NCBI GenBank assembly: GCA_031276965.1
Contig: JAISMC010000004.1
Span: 1-37,452, forward strand
Origin: Treponema sp.
GTDB lineage: Bacteria > Spirochaetota > Spirochaetia > Treponematales > Breznakiellaceae
Direction of reading: 5' to 3'
DNA length: 37,452 nt
Within the stretch, counting starts at the first letter, position 1; every line of letters starts with the position of its first letter. Made by a program: the position numbers and the translations under genes. The notes below the pieces were generated by a model. It was not told the DNA's origin. It ran no database searches and saw only the letters and a list, made by a program, of their open reading frames with translations. This document shows positions 15,857 through 23,604 of the stretch, one piece after another.

Positions 15857-17559
15857 GCGGCTGTACCGGACAAACCCTGACCCTGCTGGGGGATGAGGCG
15901 GCGGCCCTGGGCGCCCTTCATGCGGGGATAAGCGCCGCCTACGGTTATCCCGGCACTCCTTCCACCGAAATTCTTGAATACCTCATCGCCCGGTACGAAG
16001 GGGCCGCGGGAGATACGGATAGTCCGGCGCAGTCCGTTCCCATAGCCCGCTGGTGCTCGAATGAGAAGACCGCCCTGGAGGCGGCCCTGGGGGTATCCTT
16101 CGCGGGCCGCCGGGCGCTGGTAACCATGAAGCACGTGGGCCTCAATGTGGCCGCCGACCCCTTCGTCAACGGGGCGCTCCTGGGCATCAAGGGGGGGCTG
16201 GTGGTTGCCGTGGCGGATGATCCGGGGATGCACAGTTCCCAGAACGAACAGGATTCCCGGTTCTATGCGCATTTCGCCATGGTTCCCTGCCTGGAACCCA
16301 GAAACCAGCAGGAAGCCTACGATATGATCCGGGAGGCCTTCGATCTTTCCGAACGTTTCCAGGCGCCGGCGCTGTTCCGCATGGTTACCAGATTGTCCCA
16401 TGCCCGGGCGGCGGTTCAGGTCTCCGCCCCCAGGGAACAGCGCAAACCCGCCAAGGCGGAGGACCGGACCCGGTGGATGCTCCTTCCCGCCTATGCCCGG
16501 CGGAACTACAGCGCCTTGATTGAAAAGCAGAGGGGCCTTGAGGAATGGTCCGCCGTCCATCCCGCCAATAAGCTGGAACCGGGGGACCGGAGCCTTGTGG
16601 TGATCAGTTCCGGGCTGGGCGGCAACTACTACGAGGAAAATCTTGCGGATCTGATAAGCCTCCGGGGAAAGGCGCCGGCCCGGCTCCATATCGGGACCTA
16701 TCCCCTGCCGGCGGAGCTGATCCGGAGGCTCTGCCGGGATGCGGAGGAAGCGCTGGTGATAGAAGAGGGGCAGCCCTTCATTGAAACCAGCCTCCGGGGC
16801 ATACTGCCCCAGCCCCTCAGGATCAGCGGCCGGCTCCGGCCCGGTCCCGGCGGCAGGGGAATTCCGCGGACCGGCGAGCTGGACCCGGATAATGTCCGGG
16901 AAGCCCTGGGCCTTCCTCCCCGGCCCAGCGTACTTGACGGCCCCGGCGGCCTTGAAATTTCCGAAGCCCTTGCCGGCTTACCCGGAAGACCCCCCCAGCT
17001 CTGCTCCGGCTGCCCCCACGCCGACAGTTACGAGACGATCAAAAGGGCGGTGGCGGAATTGGACGGCTGGCCCGAACATCCCGATACGGCGATTACCTCC
17101 GACATAGGCTGTTATTCCCTGGGGGCCTCCCCGCCCCATTCGGTCCCCGAGACCATAGTCTGCATGGGCGCTTCGGTGGGCATGGCCAGGGGCGCCGCCG
17201 AGGCGGGGATCAAGTACGCCCTGGGGATTATCGGGGATTCTACCTTTCTCCATTCGGGAATCCCCGGCCTTATCGATGCGGCCGCGGCGGATATCCCCAT
17301 GACGGTGGTGATCCTGGACAATTCCACCGTCGCCATGACAGGCTGCCAGAAAACCATACTGCCCTCCGCCAAACTGCGGGATCTGATCCTCGGCCTGGGG
17401 CTTAAGGCCGGACACCTGGTGGAGCTGGAGGCGAAGAAGCAGCTTATCGGTGAAAACGCCGCCAGGCTGAAAGAAGAAATTGCCTACCGGGGACTTTCGG
17501 TGATTATCTTTAAGCGGGAATGCCTTGAGGCCTTCCGCAGGCGCGGCAAAAAATCTTAA
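15853..17559 (+). CDS. iorA: Indolepyruvate:ferredoxin oxidoreductase, alpha subunit, lacking the usual C-terminal ferredoxin domain
   Basis: 568 aa. IorA oxidatively decarboxylates aryl-2-oxoacids (indolepyruvate, phenylpyruvate) to aryl-acetyl-CoA with TPP, passing electrons to ferredoxin. Seen: AYGYPGTPSTEILEYL at the N-terminus, EQDSRFYAHFAMVPCLEP, the CSGCPHADSYETIKRAV segment, and the TPP/Mg site TSDIGCYSLG ... GIIGDSTFLHSGIPGL ... VVILDNSTVAMTG. Known IorA proteins are usually 600-650 aa and end in an eight-cysteine 2[4Fe-4S] domain. Here the chain stops at IIFKRECLEAFRRRGKKS, just before that domain, so electrons must leave by another route. The TTG start at 15853 has GGAG six bases upstream and overlaps the stop of a short ORF. 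iorB follows after 35 bp. Confidence 0.9.
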   Translation: MSGCTGQTLTLLGDEAAALGALHAGISAAYGYPGTPSTEILEYLIARYEGAAGDTDSPAQSVPIARWCSNEKTALEAALGVSFAGRRALVTMKHVGLNVAADPFVNGALLGIKGGLVVAVADDPGMHSSQNEQDSRFYAHFAMVPCLEPRNQQEAYDMIREAFDLSERFQAPALFRMVTRLSHARAAVQVSAPREQRKPAKAEDRTRWMLLPAYARRNYSALIEKQRGLEEWSAVHPANKLEPGDRSLVVISSGLGGNYYEENLADLISLRGKAPARLHIGTYPLPAELIRRLCRDAEEALVIEEGQPFIETSLRGILPQPLRISGRLRPGPGGRGIPRTGELDPDNVREALGLPPRPSVLDGPGGLEISEALAGLPGRPPQLCSGCPHADSYETIKRAVAELDGWPEHPDTAITSDIGCYSLGASPPHSVPETIVCMGASVGMARGAAEAGIKYALGIIGDSTFLHSGIPGLIDAAAADIPMTVVILDNSTVAMTGCQKTILPSAKLRDLILGLGLKAGHLVELEAKKQLIGENAARLKEEIAYRGLSVIIFKRECLEAFRRRGKKS

Positions 17560-17594
17560 CGGTTTGCCGCGCAAACGCTGATACCACTACTACT

Positions 17595-18221
17595 ATGCAG
17601 GAGCCTATTTTGAAATGCGATGTGATTCTGGCGGGAGTGGGCGGACAGGGGGTGCTTTCCATTGCGGCCATTATCGCCCGGGCGGCGGTTAAGGAGGGAT
17701 TCCTGATGCGCCAGTCCGAAGTACACGGCATGGCCCAGCGGGGCGGGGCGGTGCTGGCCCATCTCCGCATCGCCGGCGGCCCCATTGCCTCGGATCTGAC
17801 GCCCCGGGGCGGGGCGGACCTCATCATCTCCATGGAACCCATGGAGAGCCTCCGTTATGCCGCATGGCTTGCCCCGGAGGGAACCCTGATTACCGCGGCG
17901 GAGCGCTTCATCAATATCCCCGGTTACCCCAGCCTGCCCCTCATCCTGGAGAGCATACAAAAATTCCCCCGGCGCCGGATTATCGAAGCCGCGGGCCTCG
18001 CCAGGGAAGCGGGATTTGCCCGGGCGGTAAACATGGTCATGGTGGGGGCGGCCTCCCCCTTTCTCCCCATTCCGGCGGAAACCCTGGAAGAGGCCATTGC
18101 GGAGATGTTCGCATCGAAGTTTTCGGACTCCGGCGGAGTCCGGGACTCTGCCGGAATCCGGGGCTCGGTGGCGGACGCCAACCGGAGGGCCTTCAAAATG
18201 GGAAGAGAGGCTGCAAAGTGA
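17595..18221 (+). CDS. iorB: Indolepyruvate:ferredoxin oxidoreductase, beta subunit
   Basis: 208 aa. This is the gamma-domain (catalytic partner) subunit of the 2-oxoacid:ferredoxin oxidoreductase family; it pairs with IorA. Seen: ILAGVGGQGVLSIAAIIARAA (nucleotide-binding-like N-terminus), QSEVHGMAQRGGAVLAHLRI, and VMVGAASPFLPIP. Near the C-terminus the stretch SDSGGVRDSAGIRGS comes from an 18-bp palindromic duplication and looks like an extra segment relative to ordinary IorB tails. The start codon ATG follows the iorA stop by 35 bp. The stop overlaps the GTG start of the PaaK gene (GTGA), so iorA-iorB-paaK behave as one operon. Confidence 0.92.
   Translation: MQEPILKCDVILAGVGGQGVLSIAAIIARAAVKEGFLMRQSEVHGMAQRGGAVLAHLRIAGGPIASDLTPRGGADLIISMEPMESLRYAAWLAPEGTLITAAERFINIPGYPSLPLILESIQKFPRRRIIEAAGLAREAGFARAVNMVMVGAASPFLPIPAETLEEAIAEMFASKFSDSGGVRDSAGIRGSVADANRRAFKMGREAAK
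18125..18160. repeat. 18-bp palindromic tandem duplication in the iorB 3' end
   Basis: Two 18-bp units begin with GGACTC at 18125 and 18143. The first is a near-perfect hairpin, CGGACTCCG-G-CGGAGTCCG; the second, GGACTCTGCCGGAATCC, is an imperfect one. In frame they encode DSGGVR and DSAGIR. The style (short palindromic units, whole number of codons) resembles the 21-bp arrays elsewhere in the window, but the period differs. Confidence 0.75.
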
Positions 18222-19531
18222 ACTACCAGTACTGGAACGAACAATTTGAAAAGATGCCCCGGCGGGATCTGGAGGCCTGGCAGCTGGAGAAACTTAGGGA
18301 GACGGCGGGCTTTGCCCTGAGGACCCCCTTCTACAAAGAACGTCTTGCCGGAACAGGCATCGGGGAGCCCGGGGACATTAAAACCCTGGAGGATCTAAAG
18401 CGCATTCCCTTCACCACCAAGGAAGATCTCCGGAGGGGGTTCCCCTACGGCTTTCTCAGCATTTCCCGGGATGAAGTGATCCGGCTCCATGCCTCAAGCG
18501 GCACCACCGGCGCTCCAACCACCATATACTTTAGCCGGGAGGACCTTGCCCGGTGGACCGGCTTTGTGGCCCGCTGCATCTATAGCACGGGATGTAACAA
18601 AACCGACGTATTTCAGAACATGATCACCTACGGCCTCTTTACCGGAGGCCTGGGCTTCCATGCGGGGGGCGAAGCGGTGGGGATGCTGGTGATCCCTTCG
18701 GGGCCGGGAAACACCACCCGCCAGTTCCGCCTGATGCAGGACTTCGGCACTACCGTGGTCCACGCCACCCCCAGCTTCCTGCTCCATGTGGAGGCCAGGA
18801 TGCGGGAGGAAGGGATAAACCGGGACCGTATCAGGCTGAAGCGGGCCTTCGCCGGGGCGGAACCCTACTCGGAAGATACCCGCCGGCGCATCGAAGAACT
18901 GCTCCGTATCGACGTGTACAATTCCTACGGCCTTTCCGAGATGAACGGCCCCGGCGTGGCCTTTGAGTGCCAGGCCAAGAACGGCCTTCATATCTGGGAG
19001 GACGGTTATATTGCGGAGATCATCAACCCCGATACCCTGGAACCGGTGAAGGACGGTGAAACGGGGGAACTGGTGCTGACCATACTTTGCCGGGAAGCCA
19101 CCCCCATACTGCGCTACCGTACCAGGGACCTCTCCGCCTTCTACACCGGGCCCTGCCCCTGCGGCAGAACCCACCGGCGGCTCCGCCGCATCACCGGCCG
19201 TACCGACGACATGCTTATCATCAACGGGGTCAACGTATTCCCCAGCCAGATTGAAGAGGCGATCATGGCCATAAAGGAGGCGGGGAACAATTACCTTATT
19301 GTGGTGGAGAAGGAGGGGGTCCTGGACAAGCTTACCGTAAAAACCGAGGTGGGACCGGATATCTTTATGGACGACGCCCGGCCTCTCAACGCCCTCAGGG
19401 AACGGATCCGCAAAACCATTCAGGCTTCCATCACCGTCAATCCCAGGGTGGAACTGCACGAACCGGGGAGCCTCCCGGTAAGCGAGGGCAAGGCCCTGCG
19501 CGTCCAGGACAAGAGGCCGAAGGATCTATAG
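18218..19531 (+). CDS. paaK: Phenylacetate-CoA ligase family enzyme (first copy)
   Basis: 437 aa from the GTG at 18218, which overlaps the iorB stop as GTGA and has GAGAGG seven bases upstream; the track's longer ORF runs into iorB in another frame. PaaK is an adenylate-forming enzyme joining aryl-acetate and CoA with ATP. Seen: LKRIPFTTKEDLRRGFPYG, the phosphate loop HASSGTTGAPTTIYFS (near residue 90), NMITYGLFTGGLGFHAG, FAGAEPYSEDTR, YNSYGLSEMNGPGVAFEC, RYRTRDLSAFYTGPCPCGR and [22 protein letters not shown]. Length and motif order are complete. With IorAB it links aryl-pyruvate, aryl-acetyl-CoA and aryl-acetate, either as fermentation of aromatic amino acids or reversed to make them. The second copy at 20325 is clearly homologous. 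Confidence 0.92.
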   Translation: MNYQYWNEQFEKMPRRDLEAWQLEKLRETAGFALRTPFYKERLAGTGIGEPGDIKTLEDLKRIPFTTKEDLRRGFPYGFLSISRDEVIRLHASSGTTGAPTTIYFSREDLARWTGFVARCIYSTGCNKTDVFQNMITYGLFTGGLGFHAGGEAVGMLVIPSGPGNTTRQFRLMQDFGTTVVHATPSFLLHVEARMREEGINRDRIRLKRAFAGAEPYSEDTRRRIEELLRIDVYNSYGLSEMNGPGVAFECQAKNGLHIWEDGYIAEIINPDTLEPVKDGETGELVLTILCREATPILRYRTRDLSAFYTGPCPCGRTHRRLRRITGRTDDMLIINGVNVFPSQIEEAIMAIKEAGNNYLIVVEKEGVLDKLTVKTEVGPDIFMDDARPLNALRERIRKTIQASITVNPRVELHEPGSLPVSEGKALRVQDKRPKDL

Positions 19532-19551
19532 CCGGCGGCGTCCGTGCCGAT

Positions 19552-19572
19552 CCAAAACGCAGGGCGTTTTGG
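19552..19572. repeat. 21-bp perfect hairpin downstream of paaK
   Basis: CCAAAACGC-AGG-GCGTTTTGG has a 9-bp perfect stem with a 3-nt loop. It begins 20 bp after the first paaK stop and could halt transcription, but is followed by TCATTTGC rather than a U-run. Its size and outer arms match the palindrome at 15619-15639. Confidence 0.75.
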
Positions 19573-19583
19573 TCATTTGCTGC

Positions 19584-19605
19584 GGGCCGCCATCCATGGC
19601 GGCCC
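19584..19605. repeat. 22-bp palindrome
   Basis: GGGCCGCCAT-CC-ATGGCGGCCC is a perfect 10-bp inverted repeat, 11 bp beyond the preceding hairpin. Two strong hairpins in series after the iorAB-paaK genes may together form a weak terminator or mRNA 3'-end stabiliser. No gene product involved. Confidence 0.7.
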
Positions 19606-19615
19606 GGTTAGGCAA

Positions 19616-19707
19616 AACTCACGCCGGACCTACGGTCCGCTGGGCACGAACTTGTTGTTCGATAACTTCGATTTGTTCGTGCGGGTTCGCGCCGTTCGTG
19701 GGTTTTT
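19616..19707. repeat. MITE-like inverted-repeat element 2
   Basis: The right end GTTCGTGCGGGTTCGCG ... GTTCGTGGGTTTTT aligns well, as reverse complement, with the left arm of the element at 7742-7916. The left end AACTCACG ... GGGCACGAAC is interrupted by the hairpin CGGACC-TAC-GGTCCG (19625-19639). The inner part holds further CGAAC/GTTCG palindromes (CGAACTTGTTGTTCG). It is about 92 bp and appears more degenerate than element 1. Confidence 0.55.
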
Positions 19708-19851
19708 ACCTCCCCCCGCAAATCGCATAGTCAGCGCTCTTTTTTCCGCAAGCGTTCCCTATATGGCGTACTCCGCACATTCCGGCCCGGAACCAGCGGG
19801 CTGATTACACTAAATGATCTGATAAGAAAAAAAGACGGGAAGAAGAATATG

Positions 19852-19951
19852 AACCGCCAAGGCGCACAAAGGTACACGAAGGACTAGATTCTCAGGCTGT
19901 ATTCCTCCTTTGTGCGCCGCGAACCGAAGGTTCGGCTTCGCCCTTGTGGTA
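19852..19951. repeat. MITE-like inverted-repeat element 3
   Basis: The left arm AACCGCCAAGGCGCACAAAG pairs with the right arm CTTTGTGCGCC ... CCTTGTGGT. The right arm carries the extra hairpin CGAACC-GAA-GGTTCG (19920-19934) with a few flanking bases; removing about 24 bp restores pairing. The centre is about 30 bp with no ORF. The CGCCAAGGCGCACAAAG-type arm differs from elements 1 and 2, so it would be a second family carrying the same inserted hairpin. Confidence 0.7.
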
Positions 19952-19992
19952 AAATTCTTAAAAATGCTTTTTAGCCTAATGAAGGTACTGAT

Positions 19993-20160
19993 CAGTTCCG
20001 GCCTGGAATTAGTCAGTTCTGACTTAGAACTGATCAGTTCTGATCTGGAATCAGTCAGTTCCGGCTTGGAATCAGTCAGTTCTGATCTGGAATTAGTCAG
20101 TTTTAACTTAGAACTAGTCAGTTCCGGCCCGGAATCAGTCAGTTCCGGCTTGGAATCAGC
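19993..20160. repeat. 21-bp tandem array 3 (eight units plus a degenerate ninth)
   Basis: Eight units start with CAGTT at 19993 and every 21 bp to 20140; a decayed ninth merges with the hairpin at 20160-20188. Cores include TTCCGGCTTGGAA, TTCTGACTTAGAA, TTCTGATCTGGAA and TTTTAACTTAGAA. The arms TTCC/GGAA and TTCT/AGAA change together, so pairing is kept. A plus-strand frame stays open across it with VSS(G/D)LES-type heptads, but it lacks a ribosome site and begins inside MITE-like element 3. Confidence 0.95.
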
Positions 20161-20188
20161 CGTCTCCGGCCCAGCGTTCCGGAGACGG
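20160..20188. repeat. Strong hairpin at the end of array 3
   Basis: CCGTCTCCGG-CCAGCGTT-type loop-CCGGAGACGG: a perfect 10-bp stem with a 9-nt loop. It occupies the position of the ninth array unit. There is no U-tract, so I do not call it a terminator. It lies 136 bp upstream of the second paaK start. Confidence 0.75.
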
Positions 20189-20324
20189 GCCGGATTTGGA
20201 TAGGACGCCCGCCCGTACCTTGGGGCGGCAGAATGTACAGGGCCTTCCCCTGCCTCTAGCGGTTCCGGCGGGGCTGTGTTATAGTTTTAGTGCCAGTCAC
20301 ATCTCTAGTGCAAAGGGGGGCGCA

Positions 20325-21626
20325 GTGATCTTCAATCCTGAGTATGAGTGTATGGAACGGGGGGCGCGGGCGCAGCTTCAGCTTGCCCGGCTTAAAAATC
20401 TGGCCGAGATGCTTTACGAGCGGGTGCCCTTTTACCGGAATAAGATGGAGGCCCTGGGGATACGATCCGGGGACATCCACTGCCTCAGGGACATTGAAAA
20501 ACTTCCCTTTACCACCAAGGACGACCTGAGGGAAAATTACCCCCACGGCCTTTTGGCCTGCCCGAAGGACCGGATCGTGGAGGTCCATATGAGCTCCGGA
20601 ACTACGGGAAAGCCCGTGGTGGACGAATATACCAAAAACGACATCGATATTTGGCGTGAATCCATGGCCCGGACCATGGCCGCCGGGGGCTGTACCAAGG
20701 ACGACATCGTCCAGAACTGTTACGGCTACGGCCTCTTTACCGGCGGACCCGGCGCCCACTACGGAGCTATGACGATAGGGGCGGAGGTCCTCCCCATGTC
20801 ATCGGGCAATACCGCCCGTCAGCTCATGGTGCTGCAGGACTTCGGCTCTACCATGCTTACCTGTACGCCCTCCTACGCGCTCTATATGTCCGAGGAAGCC
20901 GCCGACGCCGGTATTGATCTAAAAAAGCTGCCCATCTGCAAGGGCTGTTTCGGGGCGGAGCCCTGGAGCGAAAATATGCGGAAGGAAATCGAAGACCGTT
21001 ACGGCATGAAGGCCTACGACATTTACGGCCTTACGGAGATCGTCGGCCCCGGGGTTTCCTTTGAATGTGAAGCCCAGAACGGCCTTCACATCAACGAAGA
21101 TCTTTTCTACCCGGAGATCATCGATCCCGAAACGGGAAAGACGCTGCCTGACGGCGAAAAGGGGGAACTGGTCTTTACCACCCTTACCAAAGAGGGAACC
21201 CCCATACTCCGTTACCGGACTAGGGACATCACCTTTCTGATGCGGGAGCCCTGCTCCTGCGGCAGAACCACCGTTAAGATGCACCGCCTCTTTGGCCGTA
21301 CCGACGATATGCTGATTATCCGGGGGGTCAACGTATTCCCCAGCCAGATAGAGCATGCCCTCTTCGAGATTGAAGGGACCGAGCCCCAGTACCTGATAGT
21401 GGTTAACCGGGGAGATACCTACCTGGACGAGGTGGAGCTCCAGGTTGAGGTAAAGCAGGAATTCTTCAGCGACGAGACTAAAAACCTGGAGGTCCTGCGG
21501 AACAAGATCGAAGGGGTAATGAAGTCCAAGCTGCAGATCAGCCTCAAGGTAAAACTGGTGGAGCCCAAGACCATCGAAAGATCCATCGGCAAGGCAAAGC
21601 GGGTCATCGACAACCGGAAAATTTAA
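20325..21626 (+). CDS. paaK: Phenylacetate-CoA ligase family enzyme (second copy)
   Basis: 433 aa from the GTG at 20325, preceded by GGGGGG; the track's start at 20196 adds a leader unrelated to the family. Motifs parallel the first copy: [100 protein letters not shown] (split across residues 225-250), [19 protein letters not shown] and [22 protein letters not shown]. As an adenylate-forming enzyme it should activate aryl-acetates to CoA thioesters in the cytoplasm. The ACT-domain gene begins 10 bp downstream. Having two PaaK copies beside one IorAB pair suggests different acid preferences, for example phenyl- versus indole- or hydroxyphenylacetate; that division is inference. Confidence 0.92.
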   Translation: MIFNPEYECMERGARAQLQLARLKNLAEMLYERVPFYRNKMEALGIRSGDIHCLRDIEKLPFTTKDDLRENYPHGLLACPKDRIVEVHMSSGTTGKPVVDEYTKNDIDIWRESMARTMAAGGCTKDDIVQNCYGYGLFTGGPGAHYGAMTIGAEVLPMSSGNTARQLMVLQDFGSTMLTCTPSYALYMSEEAADAGIDLKKLPICKGCFGAEPWSENMRKEIEDRYGMKAYDIYGLTEIVGPGVSFECEAQNGLHINEDLFYPEIIDPETGKTLPDGEKGELVFTTLTKEGTPILRYRTRDITFLMREPCSCGRTTVKMHRLFGRTDDMLIIRGVNVFPSQIEHALFEIEGTEPQYLIVVNRGDTYLDEVELQVEVKQEFFSDETKNLEVLRNKIEGVMKSKLQISLKVKLVEPKTIERSIGKAKRVIDNRKI

Positions 21627-21636
21627 GGAGGAAACC

Positions 21637-22053
21637 ATGCCTATTAAGCAGATATCGGTATTTCTTGAAAATAATGCGGGGCGGCTCGCGGAGGTAACCG
21701 AGGTTCTTGCCCGGGCGGATATCAATCTCCGGGCCATCGCCATCGCCGACACGGCGGACTTTGGCATACTCCGGCTTATCGTCGATAAGGAAGCGGAAGC
21801 CGTACAGGCCTTGACCGGAGCGGGGTTCACCACCAGGGAAACTCAGGTGGCGGCGGTGGAAATCGACGACACCCCCGGAGGCCTTGCGGGGGTTATGAAA
21901 ATCTTCAAAGAGTACAATATCAACATTGAATACCTCTATGCCTCCCTGGAACACAAGAGCGGCAAGGCGGTGGTTGTCTTTAGGCTGGAAGACATTGAAA
22001 GGGGAATCGCCATTATTAAAGAGAAGGGCCTCTCCATGATTGAAAAATTCTAG
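21637..22053 (+). CDS. Tandem ACT-domain protein
   Basis: 138 aa, two ACT domains and nothing else: residues 3-70 (IKQISVFLENNAGRLAEVTEVLARADINLRA) and 72-138 (AAVEIDDTPGGLAGVMKIFKEYNINIEYLY). ACT domains bind amino acids, usually at the dimer interface, and regulate linked enzymes. Small tandem-ACT proteins are commonly found next to ior/paaK genes, so it is a candidate sensor of aromatic amino-acid level for that module. The start ATG has AAGGAGG eight bases upstream, 10 bp after the second paaK. glgA follows after 24 bp and may be co-transcribed, though its function is unrelated. Confidence 0.9.
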   Translation: MPIKQISVFLENNAGRLAEVTEVLARADINLRAIAIADTADFGILRLIVDKEAEAVQALTGAGFTTRETQVAAVEIDDTPGGLAGVMKIFKEYNINIEYLYASLEHKSGKAVVVFRLEDIERGIAIIKEKGLSMIEKF

Positions 22054-22077
22054 GCCGGATCCGGCGGGCGGGGAAAA

Positions 22078-23574
22078 GTGAAAATTTTAATGGCCGCCAG
22101 CGAGGCCGTGCCTTTCGCCAAAACCGGCGGACTTGCCGATGCGGTATCCGCCCTCTCCTTGGCCCTGGCAAAGCTGGGACATGAAGTCCGCGTGGTTATC
22201 CCCCGGTATTACAGCATAAGCCGCGACAGCCTGAAGAAGCTTGAGGGCGCCATGGGGGTTCCCGTCGGCGGCGGTGAAGAATGGTGCGCCGTCTATACCG
22301 CAAAGCTGCCCGGTTCGGCAAAGCAGGGTTCCGTTCCGGTTTATTTTATCGATCACGAAAATTTCTTTGGCCGGGACGGAATCTACGGAACTCCCAAAGA
22401 GCCGGACTTTCTGGACAACCCCCGGCGCTTCACCTTTTTCTGCCGTTCCGTTTTTCAGCTCTGCCGGAAGATCGACTGGTTTCCGGAAATACTCCACGCC
22501 CATGACTGGCCCTCCGCCCTGGCGCCGGTTTTTCTTAAATACGGCGAAAAGCGCGGCCCCCGGGGGAAATCGGGCTCCTTCGCCGGAACCGTGTCGGTAT
22601 TGACCATCCATAACCTTGGCTACCAGGGCGTCTACAGCAGGGATAACTATCCTTATACCAATCTGGGCTGGGATATTTTCCACGAGGCCGGCTTCGATGA
22701 CTGGAATATGATGAACTTTCTCAAAGTGGGGATCAACTGCGCCGGCAAGCTCAACACGGTCTCTCCCAATTATGCCCTGGAGACCCGGACCCAGGCCCAC
22801 GGCTTCCGCCTGGACGGGGCGCTTCGCTACCGTTCCGCGGACTACCTGGGCATCCTCAACGGCATAGACACGGCGATATGGAATCCCGCCAAAGACCCCC
22901 ATATCCCCCGGCCCTACAGCGCCGCCGACATGAGCGGCAAGGCGGAGGCCAAGGAAGCCCTCCAGAGAAAATTCAGCCTTCCCCCGGAGCCGGACATTCC
23001 CCTCATCGGCATGGTAACCCGCCTTACCGGACAGAAGGGGGTGGGAGAACTTTTCTACCCCGGCTATGGTTCCGCATGGTCTATCTGCCGGGACATGCGC
23101 GTACAGATGGTCCTCCTCGGTTCCGGGGAGGCATGGTGTGAACACGAAGCGGGCAGCCTCAGTTCCAGGCTTTCCAATTTCAAGGCCCATATCGGATACC
23201 GGGAAGATCTAAGCCACCTCATTGAAGCGGGGAGCGACTTTTTCCTTATGCCCAGCCGTTACGAACCCTGCGGTCTTAACCAGATGTACTCCCTCAACTA
23301 CGGGACGCTTCCCATTGTACGAAACACCGGAGGGCTGGCGGATACGGTGGAAAACTACAACCAGGATACGGGAGCCGGTACGGGCTTTATGTTCAACGAT
23401 CTGACCCCGCCGGCCATATACAATACCGTAGGCTGGGCTGTCTGGGCCTATTACAACCGCCGCCCCCACATAGAGGCCATGCGGCTGCGGGGGATGAAGC
23501 AAAATTTTTCCTGGAAAAAATCGGCGGAAAAATATATCAAAATGTACGAAGACTGCCTTGCGTCAAAGGCCTGA
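22078..23574 (+). CDS. glgA: Glycogen (starch) synthase, ADP-glucose type
   Basis: 498 aa, the standard length for GT5 GlgA, which extends alpha-1,4-glucan chains from ADP-glucose. Seen: KILMAASEAVPFAKTGGLAD at the N-terminus (the KTGGL motif binds ADP-glucose), TIHNLGYQGVYS, NTVSPNYALE, the LNGIDTAIWNPAKDP segment, MVTRLTGQKGVGEL and MPSRYEPCGLNQMYSLNYGTLPIVRNTGGLADTVENY (two overlapping pieces) in the catalytic C-terminal lobe. The GTG at 22078 is preceded by GGGG and gives the expected first residues. It converges with the CNNM-type gene, 30 bp apart, without a visible terminator. No other glycogen gene lies in the window. Confidence 0.94.
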   Translation: MKILMAASEAVPFAKTGGLADAVSALSLALAKLGHEVRVVIPRYYSISRDSLKKLEGAMGVPVGGGEEWCAVYTAKLPGSAKQGSVPVYFIDHENFFGRDGIYGTPKEPDFLDNPRRFTFFCRSVFQLCRKIDWFPEILHAHDWPSALAPVFLKYGEKRGPRGKSGSFAGTVSVLTIHNLGYQGVYSRDNYPYTNLGWDIFHEAGFDDWNMMNFLKVGINCAGKLNTVSPNYALETRTQAHGFRLDGALRYRSADYLGILNGIDTAIWNPAKDPHIPRPYSAADMSGKAEAKEALQRKFSLPPEPDIPLIGMVTRLTGQKGVGELFYPGYGSAWSICRDMRVQMVLLGSGEAWCEHEAGSLSSRLSNFKAHIGYREDLSHLIEAGSDFFLMPSRYEPCGLNQMYSLNYGTLPIVRNTGGLADTVENYNQDTGAGTGFMFNDLTPPAIYNTVGWAVWAYYNRRPHIEAMRLRGMKQNFSWKKSAEKYIKMYEDCLASKA

Positions 23575-23604
23575 TACGGCAGCAACAGCCTTGGATAGAC
23601 GGCA

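Larger units (their letters stand above)
19532..20324. other. Repeat-rich gap between the two paaK genes
   Basis: No supported gene in these 793 bases; short ORFs here run through repeats without start signals. Contents in order: a 21-bp hairpin (19552-19572), a 22-bp palindrome (19584-19605), a MITE-like element (19616-19707), a second MITE-like element of another sequence (19852-19951), a 21-bp tandem array (19993-20160) and a strong 10-bp-stem hairpin (20160-20188). From 19708 to 19851 nothing is seen beyond a short A-rich stretch (GATAAGAAAAAAAGACGGG). A TATAGT at 20280-20285 may be a -10 element for the second paaK, without a clear -35. Confidence 0.8.

Noticed and set aside
17562-17576. 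Hairpin GTTTGC-CGC-GCAAAC between iorA and iorB as a terminator
   Set aside because: Short stem without a U-tract, and the genes are evidently co-transcribed.
19910-20203. 97-aa plus-strand ORF with VSSGLES heptads
   Set aside because: It begins inside MITE-like element 3 and runs through array 3 without a ribosome site. Kept as a repeat, though the similarity of its heptads to those in the beta-helix protein is noted.
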